Translations under genes and position numbers: made by a program
Notes under the pieces: model-generated
The model's input: only the letters and a program-made list of their open reading frames with translations
Database searches by the model: none
What the model was told of the DNA's origin: nothing
Assembly (NCBI GenBank): GCA_024516155.1
Contig: JAJJXM010000011.1
Location: 310,001-374,000, forward strand
DNA from: Pyronema omphalodes
Lineage: Eukaryota > Ascomycota > Pezizomycetes > Pezizales > Pyronemataceae
Reading direction: 5' to 3'
Length of the DNA: 64,000 nucleotides
Shown here: one piece after another, positions 23,775-34,493 of the stretch
How positions within the stretch are numbered: the first letter of the stretch is position 1
Layout of the letters: each line of letters starts with the position of its first letter

Positions 23775-26700
23775 CCTTCTACAAATTCCTTTGTGTTGGA
23801 GACTACAGTACGTAGCCTGGGCGGGGTCGGACGATAATGCATGGTCTTAATATACGTTTTAAGGCATCACCGTTTTACTGTGTTTCTCATCGCATACATC
23901 GCATAATAAATACCAACATCGAATTTTTGATCTCAAGTGGCGATTATGCTGGACAGATTCTGACCGGTTTCCCCTAATGTTTCACTATGAGTCGTCACGT
24001 GTCTTGCGATAGATGTTCTCGATTCCCTTTTATCCAAGGGCACAGACTTAAATCATAGGCTTGTATCGTCTATGTACCTAGCCAGACTTATGTAGTTTAC
24101 AGATGCAGCCAACCATGGACATTTAACGGCTGTATCACCCTGTGAGGGAAACGGGGGTCCTCATAGAATTCGCAGATGGGAAAAGATGAGACAGGAAGAT
24201 TCGTTTCATACAATTTTAGGTCCCGCTGGCCTTGGCATTTATCGCAAAAGGAATATTGCTTACATTGTCAATCATTATTTGTCACTCTCATGGTTTGGCA
24301 CGTTTATTCGGCCCTTTGTCGGCCATGCAAGTTCACCAGCTATCTGTTTTTGTTCTCTTCTGTATATACAGCCCATTAAATAACACAACCATCCATACAC
24401 TCCTCTGCTCTCGTCTGCTCTTTCACATCTTCTGATTGATGACAGCCCTGAAGCCGATTGTCCGTATGTTTTCACATCTCTAGCGCCAGATGGAGAGTTT
24501 CATCTCACCGGGGAGCCAAAAGTTTGACCTGTGGGTGGGATGGACTCAGACATAAAGCTAAACATAAGCCTAAAAGCCTTACCGAGATTACCGTTATATG
24601 TAACGGAAGTAGTTAGCTAATTATTATTTTGGGTTATCTCGTTCAGTTCAAGCGTAAGAATATTTCCATGTCTGCTTGAAGGACAGCGGAGTTCCTAAAG
24701 AACTCCACCTTGAAACCCGTTAAACCCTCCCCCCCCCCACTATTGCATCTCGCTCTATTCCATCTCCGAGTTCGTTGGAAACCTCTAATCACGGTACATA
24801 AACCCGAGATCCTCTAACGCAGCAACGCATATCAACACATCACAATATTCCTCACTAAATCGAGTTGTCTTCTCCGCAATTTTAGATCAAGTGATATGTC
24901 TAATCTCAAAGAAGACAGGTTTACGCTAGTCAATAGCGTGGCCGGTGTCGTCAACGGACCCTTCACAAGCGTGTTCTTCCAAAGATCGCTGCCGACAAGG
25001 CCGCCTAACTGAGAAGCTGCCTTGAAAAATCTTCATGCGTGTCGTTTATCTCGTTTCGACGGGGTGATCTTTCTAGGCTAATTTGCCGACTGGCGCAAGT
25101 TAGCTCACCGGGTATGCCAAAATTAGGTACAGTTCATTAACATTGGATGAAGGACATGTAACATATTGCTCATCGAATTTCTGCCGTTAGAATGGTGATC
25201 AGATGGCTTTCGCTTTAATTCCGCTTGATATGCACCCTGAATAATTAATTATAATGCATTAGCGTTGAAATATGGGCGAATGCGAAGATGGGTGTTATCA
25301 AGCATAAGCAGGAGAGGAATCATTGGTACACTCTGGAGGTTGAACAATTTATTATTGTTTTATGGAGTGGAATTGTAAGTGGTTATCCAGACAAGTAATG
25401 GTTCATGTGTGACATTATTAGTTGAAATTTGTGACTAATCAATGCATTATTAATTATTCAGCAAGTAGAATTAAAGCAGAAGCTGTCTGATCATCTTTAT
25501 TATCTTGAGAGCGGGGTATCCGGGTTGCATGATAAAAGCGTATGGAAGTTATGGATCTCGTTAGTGATGGATGTATGTACTTACCACGGACTTATGATGG
25601 CGGTGCTTATCGAATAGAACAGCCCCGTATATGCGTCCTATTCCTCTCGCGATAAAGTATGCACAGGCAGCGCTATCTACAAGTCATCAGAGTCTGTTCC
25701 ATCAGAGATATATTTCTTTTTCTGATGATCACGGCGACTGCTTGTTGTTTTTTTTGGTACCCTCAAAGCATCCCCCCCCCCCCCCCCCCCCACAAACTCT
25801 CCTTCGCTTCGTCCAGGCTCATTTCTTGACCCCGCCTTGCCCAGAACTCGCATAATATACTTCAGGATCCATCACTGTATCCAGGTTAGATTTGAAGTCA
25901 AGAGGGTGGGTGGTTTCTGGTATTTGTGGAGCCGTAGAGCCACACAACATTCTTCGTGGTTGTTTAGCAGTTGCTCGGTTGGGCGGGTGATTATTTAATT
26001 TCAGACCGGTGGCGCCTGCGGAAGCTGATTGCCGTGTAAGTTTACCGGCATTTTGGCGGTGCTCGTGGCTAGGCGGATGCTCGCTCATCCAGCCAGCTTT
26101 CGGTTCCGCAGCGGCCGCTCGTAATTTACGCGCCAGCAGCAAGGCTAGACGCAAACACCCGATGGTTCTACAGTTTTCCGCGATGGGAACGGGGCATAAT
26201 ATGGCCAGTGAGAAGGATGAATTCCTGTACTGAGTAGCGCAGAGTGGATACACAATATTTTTCAGAGAGTGAGACTCGGTTGGATATCTCTTTGTGACCT
26301 GAAGGCGGGGCTTGGAAAGTGCAACTTTAGTCTGTGCAATTTGTAAGGTGAGCTTTGTCGGAGGATGTGCAGAAAAGACAGGGGTTCCACTCGAGATACC
26401 ACACGCTTGAATAAGGACAACCCGTCGAGGCGAGCACGATATCTCCACTAAAGAGTTGTATTTTACAAAGAAGTATATCCAAAAACTTTGGATACGATGT
26501 TTTTGAGAAAAAGGAAATCCATCTATGGGTATATATGGACGAGATTAACAGGCCAAAAATTGTAAGAAAACCCAACTCCCCAAGTAAAACTCCCAGCGCA
26601 AATCCAAGGGAAGACCCGGAAGGAAAAAAGTAACGAAAACGATATGTGACCCACCGACCCAAATACTGCAAATGCAAGTCATAGAACACAAATACAGCCA

Positions 26701-26847
26701 CCCATAATTGCAAAAGAAACTAGAAAAAAAGGGAGATTTTCCAGCCAACCAGTTCTCGCTCGCACGCCATGTTTCCACCTGTTCCACCTGAGCGCGCAAT
26801 ACGCTCCGTTTTCCCCTGACTTTAATTCTATGCCAATATCTTACTGT
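23775..26847. other. Gene-poor intergenic region
   Basis: About 3 kb without a supportable gene. A 38-codon frame at 24896-25012 follows a pyrimidine-rich leader but has no conserved sequence. The plus strand has a run of 20 C at 25772-25791. A 209-codon minus-strand frame (25819-26448) lacks any motif or normal composition and is not called. Confidence 0.45.
25772..25791. repeat. Poly-C tract, 20 bp
   Basis: An uninterrupted run of 20 C on the plus strand, preceded by a T-rich stretch. A simple mononucleotide repeat, likely length-variable and prone to sequencing error. Confidence 0.9.
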
Positions 26848-27804
26848 CTACGCATTAACATATGCGCCTCCTCCATAATTCATGTCATTAAACCACCTCT
26901 CATCTTGTAGCAGGTCTTCGCCAAACATCTTGGGAGCACATTCCTTCGCACCATCGTCCGTCGCATGCAAGAAGTTGAACCAGCTCTGTTGGTCTGTAGA
27001 TGAAGTATCCTGGAGAAGGTAGTTTTGAAATAGGTTCTCCGCGGGCGATGAACCGTTTTGTACTGCGGTTTCATAGTATCCGGATGGCAGAAATATTGGT
27101 TGATTTTGCTGCAAGTGTTGATCTATTATTGGTAACTCATCTGGAAGCTCATATTCGTCATGCGGTGGGCTGTCGGATGCATATGGTGCACTCCATGTCA
27201 GTGGCGGAGGAGTCATCATTGTCCATTCTTCTTCTCTGAAGCCAAACTCTGGTGATGAGGCTTGGGTTTGCAAAGGTTGTGATTCGGCCCGTGTGGATGA
27301 AATTTCGATTTCGGATTCAACTGTTTGTGTTGTTTGTGAAATCTCAGGCATTTGCTGAATTGGTGGGGAATTTGGGGTCGATGATGGTAGTGATTGCACA
27401 AGCTCACTTGGCATCGCCATTCGCAAAGATGCAATTAACTGAGATGGTGCAAGAGGAGGCTGTGATGTTCGAGCGGGCTTTTTCGATTTAACAATGGAAG
27501 AACGCCGGTTGGGTTGTGCACGACGTTGTGTGGATGGAGGTGATGTGGCTCGTGGTGCTGATACATCTTGTGATGGTTTCTGTGATGCTGGATATATTGC
27601 CCATGGTGCCATCTCAAATGTCGACTGTGGGGGAGGGGCACGAGTAGATTTTTTCTGTACCTGTGGAGGAGGAAGATAGATGACGCCAGGCATGTGCATG
27701 CAATCCTGCCCACTTTGGCAGCTCTCTTCTGTGCACACAACACAGCATAGTCCAGTGAATGGTTCCCGGGGCCTGGGAATATTCTGTGTATTTCTCGGAG
27801 GCAT
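26848..27804 (-). CDS. Hypothetical protein, N-terminal cysteine cluster and Pro/Gln/Ser-rich body
   Basis: A single minus-strand exon of 318 aa; I do not recognise a family. The N-terminus (residues 18-38) holds a compact cysteine cluster, CCVVCTEESCQSGQDCMHMP, which could bind metal. A basic segment follows near residues 95-115 (QRRAQPNRRSSIVKSKKPAR). From about residue 120 on, the protein is Pro, Ser and Gln-rich, turning acidic and aromatic at the end (EYELPDELPIIDQ, then ERWFNDMNYGGG). This layout, a possible metal-binding head, basic patch and acidic Gln-rich tail, would suit a transcription regulator, but that is a guess. A TATA box lies about 100 bases upstream. Confidence 0.65.
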   Translation of the reverse strand: MPPRNTQNIPRPREPFTGLCCVVCTEESCQSGQDCMHMPGVIYLPPPQVQKKSTRAPPPQSTFEMAPWAIYPASQKPSQDVSAPRATSPPSTQRRAQPNRRSSIVKSKKPARTSQPPLAPSQLIASLRMAMPSELVQSLPSSTPNSPPIQQMPEISQTTQTVESEIEISSTRAESQPLQTQASSPEFGFREEEWTMMTPPPLTWSAPYASDSPPHDEYELPDELPIIDQHLQQNQPIFLPSGYYETAVQNGSSPAENLFQNYLLQDTSSTDQQSWFNFLHATDDGAKECAPKMFGEDLLQDERWFNDMNYGGGAYVNA

Positions 27805-27904
27805 TGCGATTTGTGATTGCTTGATCGATGCGTATTGTCGTGAACGAAGCGGGGCTATTGCGATATTGTCAAAATGTTATTGCACCGACGGATTGCAACG
27901 ATGG

Positions 27905-27911
27905 TTATATA
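27905..27911 (-). promoter_or_regulatory. TATA box of the gene at 26848-27804
   Basis: On the minus strand the sequence reads TATATAA, ending about 100 bases before the ATG at 27804. Assigned by position and sequence. Confidence 0.4.
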
Positions 27912-28268
27912 GACTGCCTTGCACGTTAGTATGCGCAGACGGGCCATGGGCGCTACGATGGGGTTTTCGTGTGGGTAGTCGATATGATACATGGTTGGTC
28001 AAAAAGATCTGTCACCTGAGTGGGGGGCGCGGATTGGTTGATTGCACGTAATAGTGGGCGAGTCACATTCTGCCCCTCGCAGACAGGCGCCGTTCATCCC
28101 TAGCGGTAACTGCCATGAGATCTGGCTATGGATCGGAATCTTTAATTCCGGCCTAAACACAACGCGGACACCGAAGAAGAAAATATATACCTTGTGCTGC
28201 TGTCAGTTCTTCAGCTTCTACATATCTTCCAGTTCCCAGTAGCATGCACGTACATTACACACTGTCAG

Positions 28269-28495
28269 AGCTGAAGGGCTCTCAGCCTACATCACTAGAA
28301 TGATATACTCTAGAGCCGAAGGGATCACAACCTACATCATCATAATCATATACTCTAGGTCTGAAGGGATCTCAACCCACATCACTAGAATTAGATATTC
28401 TAGAGCTGAAGGGATTTCAACCTACATCACCATAATCATATATACTCTAGAGCTGAAGGGATCTTAACCTACATCACTAGAATCATATACTCTAG
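28269..28495. repeat. 45-bp tandem repeat array, five copies
   Basis: Units: 28269-28313, 28314-28358, 28359-28403, 28404-28450 (47 bp, extra TA) and 28451-28495. Each starts near GCTGAAGGGATCTCAACCTA and ends CTCTAG. Units 1, 3 and 5 share CATCACTAGAAT, while 2 and 4 share CATAATCATA, so the array looks like an A-B-A-B-A pattern with a 90-bp higher period. Most differences are C/T or G/A. CTCTAGAG palindromes sit at several joints. No coding potential is evident. It lies about 460 bp upstream of the minus-strand gene at 27804. Confidence 0.9.
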
Positions 28496-30092
28496 AGCCT
28501 CGGGAGGATGCTCTGAAACATACTGACGAATCATGATCGGTGCATAAGCACCCAGTTAACTCTGTACCACATTACATGCTGCCAACTCGTCGATGAGGCT
28601 GGATGGATTACTTAAGGTTGGACAGTGTCTCTGACTAGGATATGTATGTAGTGCAGTTACAGCTTGATGTATCATAGCTGAGCATAATTATTCAAAACGG
28701 CAACCCAGTTCTTACGAAGACGCCGTTTGATTCGAATATGATGCGAATAGCCAACCGTCTACAGAAGCTTACTTGAAGTTCTTAATAGAGTACCGTAATG
28801 TAATTCTAAATCGACAATTGATTGTAAAAATTTGGTTCACTGTGGAGTACGTGATGGGAAAACTCAAGGTCAAAGATTGCAGTGCAAATAAGCTTTGGTA
28901 TCTAGTCCCATGTTTGCCATATCTGGGGTGTATCTCGGCTCTTAGTTCACTCGGACTGAACGTCATGACACTGCCTAGTGTTGTCTTCCGTGCGAGTCAA
29001 GACATATGTAGAAGAAGAACAAAAGTTCCCTGCTTCGGGTACATGCGTGGCGTACAGCATGGCGGGGATTTATGTGTGAGGTGCCTAAAACCGCGCGCTT
29101 GGAAAAACTTGATACATCGGTGCAGCGATGATTTGTGCATGCCATTACAAGTCGGATAAGGACTGGTAGATCTGTGCCACAAGCTTACTGAATGATCACT
29201 TGGCGGTCGTGCAAGTGAAGCATCAAGAAGGTGAAAAGGCTTGAGTGGGGCTTGCCGCGGCGCGTGCGGCTGTTTCGAATTTCTCATGCCGTACGGTAAG
29301 CGTAATTCTCCCCGCCGTGGCCAACTGTTAGCAAAACACGGGTGAACAAGCCTACAGAATGAACTCTCCATATTCAAATCCTTTCTACATTGCTGGATAT
29401 TTTGTGTAAAGTAAACGGCTGTTTGCTGACGCTGCATACAGCAGGGACCTGTCATGACTTGCCGCGCCGTTAACTTGTTCGGTGGAAAATCGACGTTTCC
29501 GCGCGTGTGCAATATGCGCAGTGATATTATCTACACGCCGATGCGTCATTTCATTAATACATATTCGAGAATCCTTACTTCATACCAGACTCAGATTGAG
29601 GATTTTGCCTTTAAGAATGTGGTTGAGTGCAGAGCCTGGTAACTGAGGATGTAAGATGGATACGTGGGCCTGTGATGAGGTATAGAGATTGGCTTACACG
29701 CCTGAAACATTTTTGAAAAGAAAACGTTGAGATGGAAGTGTAGTGAAATGCCTTTTAGTTTCCCACGTGCTATCAGCCAGCACTGCATATGCACCCAAGC
29801 CCTCACAAGCCTTTGAACTATTCAGCGTAAGCAGCTCGCCTTTCTGTCCGTCCACAGGCTCCATGTTTTCTCCATTTCACGATTGTACCACGATCTTCGT
29901 TTCAGTATAAGCGCGGAATCAGATTGCTTACAGGACATTTGCTTTCAGACTGCGTATGCATCCCTTGCTCATACATTCACCAAATACCGACGCCTACAAA
30001 CTTCTGCTGACGATTTGGTTTACATATCAAGGTTTCGACTTCAAGAAACTCCAGTCTGTGTTGCTGCTAAGACAAGTAGATCAGTCTTCACC

Positions 30093-32912
30093 ATGTCGGG
30101 AACTTCACAGAGCATAGTCACGAGTTCCGAAGACCCATTGCCCTCGGAGGCCGCAACTATACGTTTGAATGATCTCAAACCACCTACCTCGTCTTTAGAT
30201 TTGCAAAGTGACGCTACTGGTCACCACGACGTTGGAAGAAAAATCATGCTTTCGCCAAATTCAAGGTTCCAGAGCAAACTTCCAATGAAATCAGTCACCT
30301 CCGGTACAGAAGATCATACAAAACTAGGACTTGGGATCACTACAGAAAACCCCAAACTAGGCCCACAATGCCCTAGCGTACGTCATCGAAGAGGATCTGA
30401 AAGAAGTAGTAAGGAATATTGGGCTCCATGGGTTCCAGCTAAGGACGGGCCAGTTCAGTCACTGCATACAAGTAGAATTCCTTTACCAAAGAAGGATTCC
30501 ACAGCCTTGAAATCTTCAATGAGGAGCTTTTCTGCTGGGGAGAGAATGTTGCCCCCTACGCTGAATCCTAAAAAACAGAAAGAATTTGGTAACTATAGTC
30601 AAGCTAGTGGTAGACAGATCCACAATCGCCAGTACTCTCTTCCAGTTGATTCACGGCATCTCGAATCGTCTCCCTCACAGATTGGCTCACAAAATGCGCG
30701 AGCCAAAAATTGTAATCGGTGTTCCGGGCAGTCTTCTAAGAATATACACTCGCCGTCTCAGACTTCTTTTTCGCCGCCCAGTCGAAAATCATTATCCCCT
30801 CAATCAGGTTATCTTCGGTACTCCCGCCTACCCGTTCCGGACAATCAATCCCTCAGTGCACGTCCCGAATACCCCGTCCATAGCCCCCGAGGTCATCGCT
30901 TTCAAGACGGAGCGCGGGGTTGTAGTTCCGGTGATCTTTGGCCCTCAAGATTGTTGAGCCCATCAAGCCATCAGTCTATTACTTCGAGTAATAGCTCACG
31001 AGGCGAATCACGGGCGAACCGAAACTACTCATATCCAAATAATCATCCAAGCGCATCCAATAATCAAATATCTCTCAGTACAGATTTAAATGGAGACAGT
31101 TTCTCATCTTACTCTGACTACGACATTGGTATAGATGGACAGATAGACCGACCTGGTGCTGGATATACTGTGGGGCGCAGCAAAAGTAGCTCGACAGATT
31201 ATTCGACACATGCCTTGCGGCAGCTACATAGCGCCATAGGTAAAGATGTTACTAATGGCGGATCCATTGGACGTACCCGCCCGCCACTTACTAGTCGAAC
31301 ATCAACACAATATTCAAGACTGGACGACACCTATGCATACCATGCTTCAAGTATTTCTCGAAGGGCCAGTTACAGTAGTTCTACTGGAATAAACCCACTT
31401 ACTGAACGATATTTTCCAACCTTTCCCGCTGTATCGGCTCAATCTCAGTCTTTATCCAACGCGCCTTCATCTCACAATCATCAAGCTCTGATTGATAGCA
31501 CCCGTACTTACATCCAAGTTGATGGGACATTGAATTCTCCAACCAGAGGACCAGGAAGTGTTCCAGAATCACCAGTTGTAGTACAATATCCGCCACAATT
31601 CACACCGTCCCCAATCGAAAGGAAGCGGGTTGATGATTTCGACTTCCTGAATACCATAGAATCAGCACCTCGTCCTTATACACCAGATCGGTTTGTTTTC
31701 GAGGCCGGAATGTTGAATTTGAATAAGGAGACATCCACCACCAGGAACTCTAGTCAAAGAAGCAAACGGAGTCTATCAAGTTTTGGGGCGCTGTCACGAA
31801 GATCGACAGGGGCTTCTTACATGGCTAGTCAGAGTGGCCATCAACCACCTCTACCATCAGTAGCTTCTGCCGACCTGCCTGCACGTAACGTTCTCAAGAA
31901 AAAAAAACCAAGTCTAAAACAGACCCAGACCGATGGATTGGACTTTATTAACTTCGACCATCACAATCCCCCAACTTCAAGCAACGGGTTCATTAGACGA
32001 AGTATCAAGAGTTTACGCAGATCTCAAGAATATGACAAGCGACCGTTGGATATCCCGCACACTGCTTCTACTACTGCTGGGCCTTCAAGAACCCACGTTA
32101 GAGAGACCTGTTATGTACCTCCAGATGATAGTCCTGGAATGGCTACGCCACATTCCAAGTCTCGTTTCAAGTTCCCAAGGTTATTCGTGCAAGAAAAATT
32201 CAAAGGGATAAGGAACAAAAGCACCCCCATTGAATATTCAGGAAGAAACTCTGTGTCTAAAAGACATAAAAGGCGTCATACTTTTTCCCACCCTGCTAAT
32301 CCTACAAAGGATTCAACTTCCTCAACTACATCAGAGACACCTGAAAGAGATCAATTTTCAAAAAGTCAACTAGTAGTGAGATCTGAGCCAGTATCACCAA
32401 TCACTCCAGGCTCAACCACGTCCATTCAATCATTTGCTTCTAGTACTAGGATCGCCTCAAATAATTTATCATGGCTTTACCGCGAAGGAAAGGTAATACT
32501 ACAGCAAGTATGGAACGAAGGCTGGGCTGCCGCTATTGAAGACATGAAAGATAGGCGCAAGAGCCAAAGGGCTGTATCCGGACAAAAGAAGAATGCTTTA
32601 ATGTCTGGAGCACTCCCAGCTGGTGCTTTGAGATCTAGATCTAAGAAAAACAACTTTCCATGGACAAAGAATCGCAATCGGAAGGTAAGATCTAGTGAGA
32701 GTATGAGAAGTGATACCAGCATTGGACCTTCAGCACTTTTATTTGATGAAGTCAACCAGGAATCTCATGCGGAACCTTCGACTACTTCGCGGAGATTATC
32801 AAGCCGGAGAAGACAAAACTCCATTAGCGCTACAAGAAGTACCGAATTTGATACCACCGAAAAGAGATCACGATTTACTGAGTTATTGGAGCGTACGAGG
32901 CTATCGAGGTGA
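30093..32912 (+). CDS. Large Ser-rich, mostly disordered protein of unknown function
   Basis: A single exon. The frame is open from 29883, but the ATG at 30093 (MSGTSQSIVTSS, context CACCATGTC) is the more likely start, giving 939 aa. The protein is rich in Ser, Arg, Pro, Asn and Thr with many SPS, RS and SR dipeptides, so it is probably largely disordered and phosphorylated. Less repetitive islands are DFDFLNTIESAPRPYTPDRF, a short block FIRRSIKSLRRSQEYDKR and, near the C-terminus, NLSWLYREGKVILQQVWNEG followed by WAAAIEDMKDRRKSQRA, which looks helical. Clusters of Lys/Arg near the end (RSRSKKNNF) could be nuclear signals. No family is recognised. A signalling, polarity or cytoskeletal scaffold is possible but unsupported. 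Confidence 0.75.
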   Translation: MSGTSQSIVTSSEDPLPSEAATIRLNDLKPPTSSLDLQSDATGHHDVGRKIMLSPNSRFQSKLPMKSVTSGTEDHTKLGLGITTENPKLGPQCPSVRHRRGSERSSKEYWAPWVPAKDGPVQSLHTSRIPLPKKDSTALKSSMRSFSAGERMLPPTLNPKKQKEFGNYSQASGRQIHNRQYSLPVDSRHLESSPSQIGSQNARAKNCNRCSGQSSKNIHSPSQTSFSPPSRKSLSPQSGYLRYSRLPVPDNQSLSARPEYPVHSPRGHRFQDGARGCSSGDLWPSRLLSPSSHQSITSSNSSRGESRANRNYSYPNNHPSASNNQISLSTDLNGDSFSSYSDYDIGIDGQIDRPGAGYTVGRSKSSSTDYSTHALRQLHSAIGKDVTNGGSIGRTRPPLTSRTSTQYSRLDDTYAYHASSISRRASYSSSTGINPLTERYFPTFPAVSAQSQSLSNAPSSHNHQALIDSTRTYIQVDGTLNSPTRGPGSVPESPVVVQYPPQFTPSPIERKRVDDFDFLNTIESAPRPYTPDRFVFEAGMLNLNKETSTTRNSSQRSKRSLSSFGALSRRSTGASYMASQSGHQPPLPSVASADLPARNVLKKKKPSLKQTQTDGLDFINFDHHNPPTSSNGFIRRSIKSLRRSQEYDKRPLDIPHTASTTAGPSRTHVRETCYVPPDDSPGMATPHSKSRFKFPRLFVQEKFKGIRNKSTPIEYSGRNSVSKRHKRRHTFSHPANPTKDSTSSTTSETPERDQFSKSQLVVRSEPVSPITPGSTTSIQSFASSTRIASNNLSWLYREGKVILQQVWNEGWAAAIEDMKDRRKSQRAVSGQKKNALMSGALPAGALRSRSKKNNFPWTKNRNRKVRSSESMRSDTSIGPSALLFDEVNQESHAEPSTTSRRLSSRRRQNSISATRSTEFDTTEKRSRFTELLERTRLSR

Positions 32913-33504
32913 GAGCTCTAGATCTGGACGCTAATATTACGGCATGATAGTATGTGAACGGTGCAAGGATGGACACAAACTTATGCGAAGATATGCTATA
33001 CTCGTGGCGATAATATTAGACGATGAATGTATTGTACAGACATACCTTGACTTTATTACTTTACTTTCTATGTAAATTTCGGTGTCTGTTTTATAATTTG
33101 TTAACTACCTCGGTACATAGTGACTAAAGTCTGAATTCAAATACATACATTCATTCAACCTTGTTTTTCTTAACCATGGCAAACAGCACCTGCATTATAG
33201 CTAACCTAAAGGAAGCACACACAACAGGTATGTACATACATTCCGGAAAATCGCGGACTCGTCACGCGTGGGATATTAGATCGATAGATTATACAGCAGA
33301 TTTTTCCACGAACCGAACCAATCAGCAATACTATATATTACAGTTTATCGCCAAAAATTTGAAGTTTACTGCATGTAGAAGATCAGGCAAAACTAAAGCT
33401 TCCGACTCGGTCCGCGCCTGAGACTCCACATACCCATACAAGTACCCTGACTCGAGAATATGTACTGGAAAGTTTGACAGAAAACGGGGCATCTCTTCAC
33501 TTTA

Positions 33505-33535
33505 ATTATGAGTCAGTGGCGCAATGAACCGATGG
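33505..33535 (+). repeat. 31-bp direct repeat, copy 1
   Basis: Identical to 34463-34493. The unit contains TGAGTCA, the AP-1/Gcn4-type site, followed by GTGGCGCAATGAACCGATGG. Similarity ends sharply on both sides. Confidence 0.9.
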
Positions 33536-34462
33536 AGGCCGGAAAATGGGTGCCAGTATGGAAAACGAGGATAAGATTTTCCTGGTTTGAATAAGAGCAA
33601 AGGTCTACAATGCCCGTCCAAAACCTAATAAGTTCCTTATTATCCAAAAAGTTTATCATATCCACACCAAAAGTTTGAAAAAATTAGTAATGCTTATCTG
33701 GGGCTAAGGAGAGGCTGATACCGTGAGCGCGCAGAGAAGTTATGTAACGTCACCGCGAGTGGAGAGCACCACAAACGAAGAGCATACAAAAATCAAAGAT
33801 ACGTGTTAATGCAAAAGCATGCGCAAATAAATAACACAAACGGATCAACTGAAAAAGAAAATTGCGGAGAATTCGATAATAAGCTGCTTGCGGATGAAAC
33901 GATATGAGTGAGGAGACGCGCTGGTTGTGAGGAGAGGTGCGCAACAAGCATTCTCAGCCACAGATAGACATTAGTAATTTTTGAATTTTTTGTTGTGGGT
34001 ATTTAAATTTATTCATTTATTTATTGTTCATGACGTTCCCAACCTGACGTGTCTACACTAACGGGGCTTTTTTTTTTTTTACTTTTTAGGGTTAGGGTTG
34101 ATCTTTTTTCCATCAAACTTCTGTTAACAAGTAAAATACCATCGTAGTGGGGTAGAGGCTGAGGTCTCACATTTCAGTGATACAAGTTCTTGAGGAGATG
34201 GTTAAGCTTAACTCTGCTGGTCTAGCGGTGCTGGTGACGTGTTGAAAGGTGCGCCACAGAGAGCGTGAGCGTGAAAGATAGAAGAAGAGGAATAATTGAA
34301 GTCAAGAAGACCAAATGATGGAGGAGTTTGTTATGTATACAGACGGTGGAGATGGAACTCCAAGTTGGCAGACATCTGGCCACTATTACACCAAGCGAAA
34401 CGGAGGCAAATACAGGTATCAGTATCCAAAGCCGTTACAGGTATGTTAAAGTATATACAGTG

Positions 34463-34493
34463 ATTATGAGTCAGTGGCGCAATGAACCGATGG
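34463..34493 (+). repeat. 31-bp direct repeat, copy 2
   Basis: Identical to 33505-33535, 958 bp downstream of it. The 927 bp between the copies have no gene that I can support. Confidence 0.9.

Larger units (their letters stand above)
27805..30092. other. Gene-poor divergent intergenic region
   Basis: About 2.3 kb between two divergent genes. It holds the promoter of the minus-strand gene on the left and the leader of the gene at 30093 on the right. The 45-bp tandem array at 28269-28495 lies in it. A 171-codon minus-strand frame at 28997-29512 has no recognisable sequence. Confidence 0.45.

Noticed and set aside
24896..25012. 38-codon frame after a pyrimidine-rich leader
   Set aside because: Too short and without a recognisable continuation through splicing.
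25819..26448. 209-codon minus-strand frame
   Set aside because: No domain, unusual composition, starts in an unsupported context and covers the edge of a poly-C tract region. Probably chance.
28997..29512. 171-codon minus-strand frame
   Set aside because: No conserved segment, signal peptide or promoter-like upstream sequence. Chance openness is likely.
29883..30092. N-terminal extension of the Ser-rich protein (70 residues from an earlier ATG)
   Set aside because: Composition differs from the rest of the protein and the ATG at 30093 has a better context; the segment is probably 5' UTR.
33505..33600. GTGGCGCAATGA as a possible tRNA A box
   Set aside because: No B box at the right spacing and no cloverleaf in either repeat copy.
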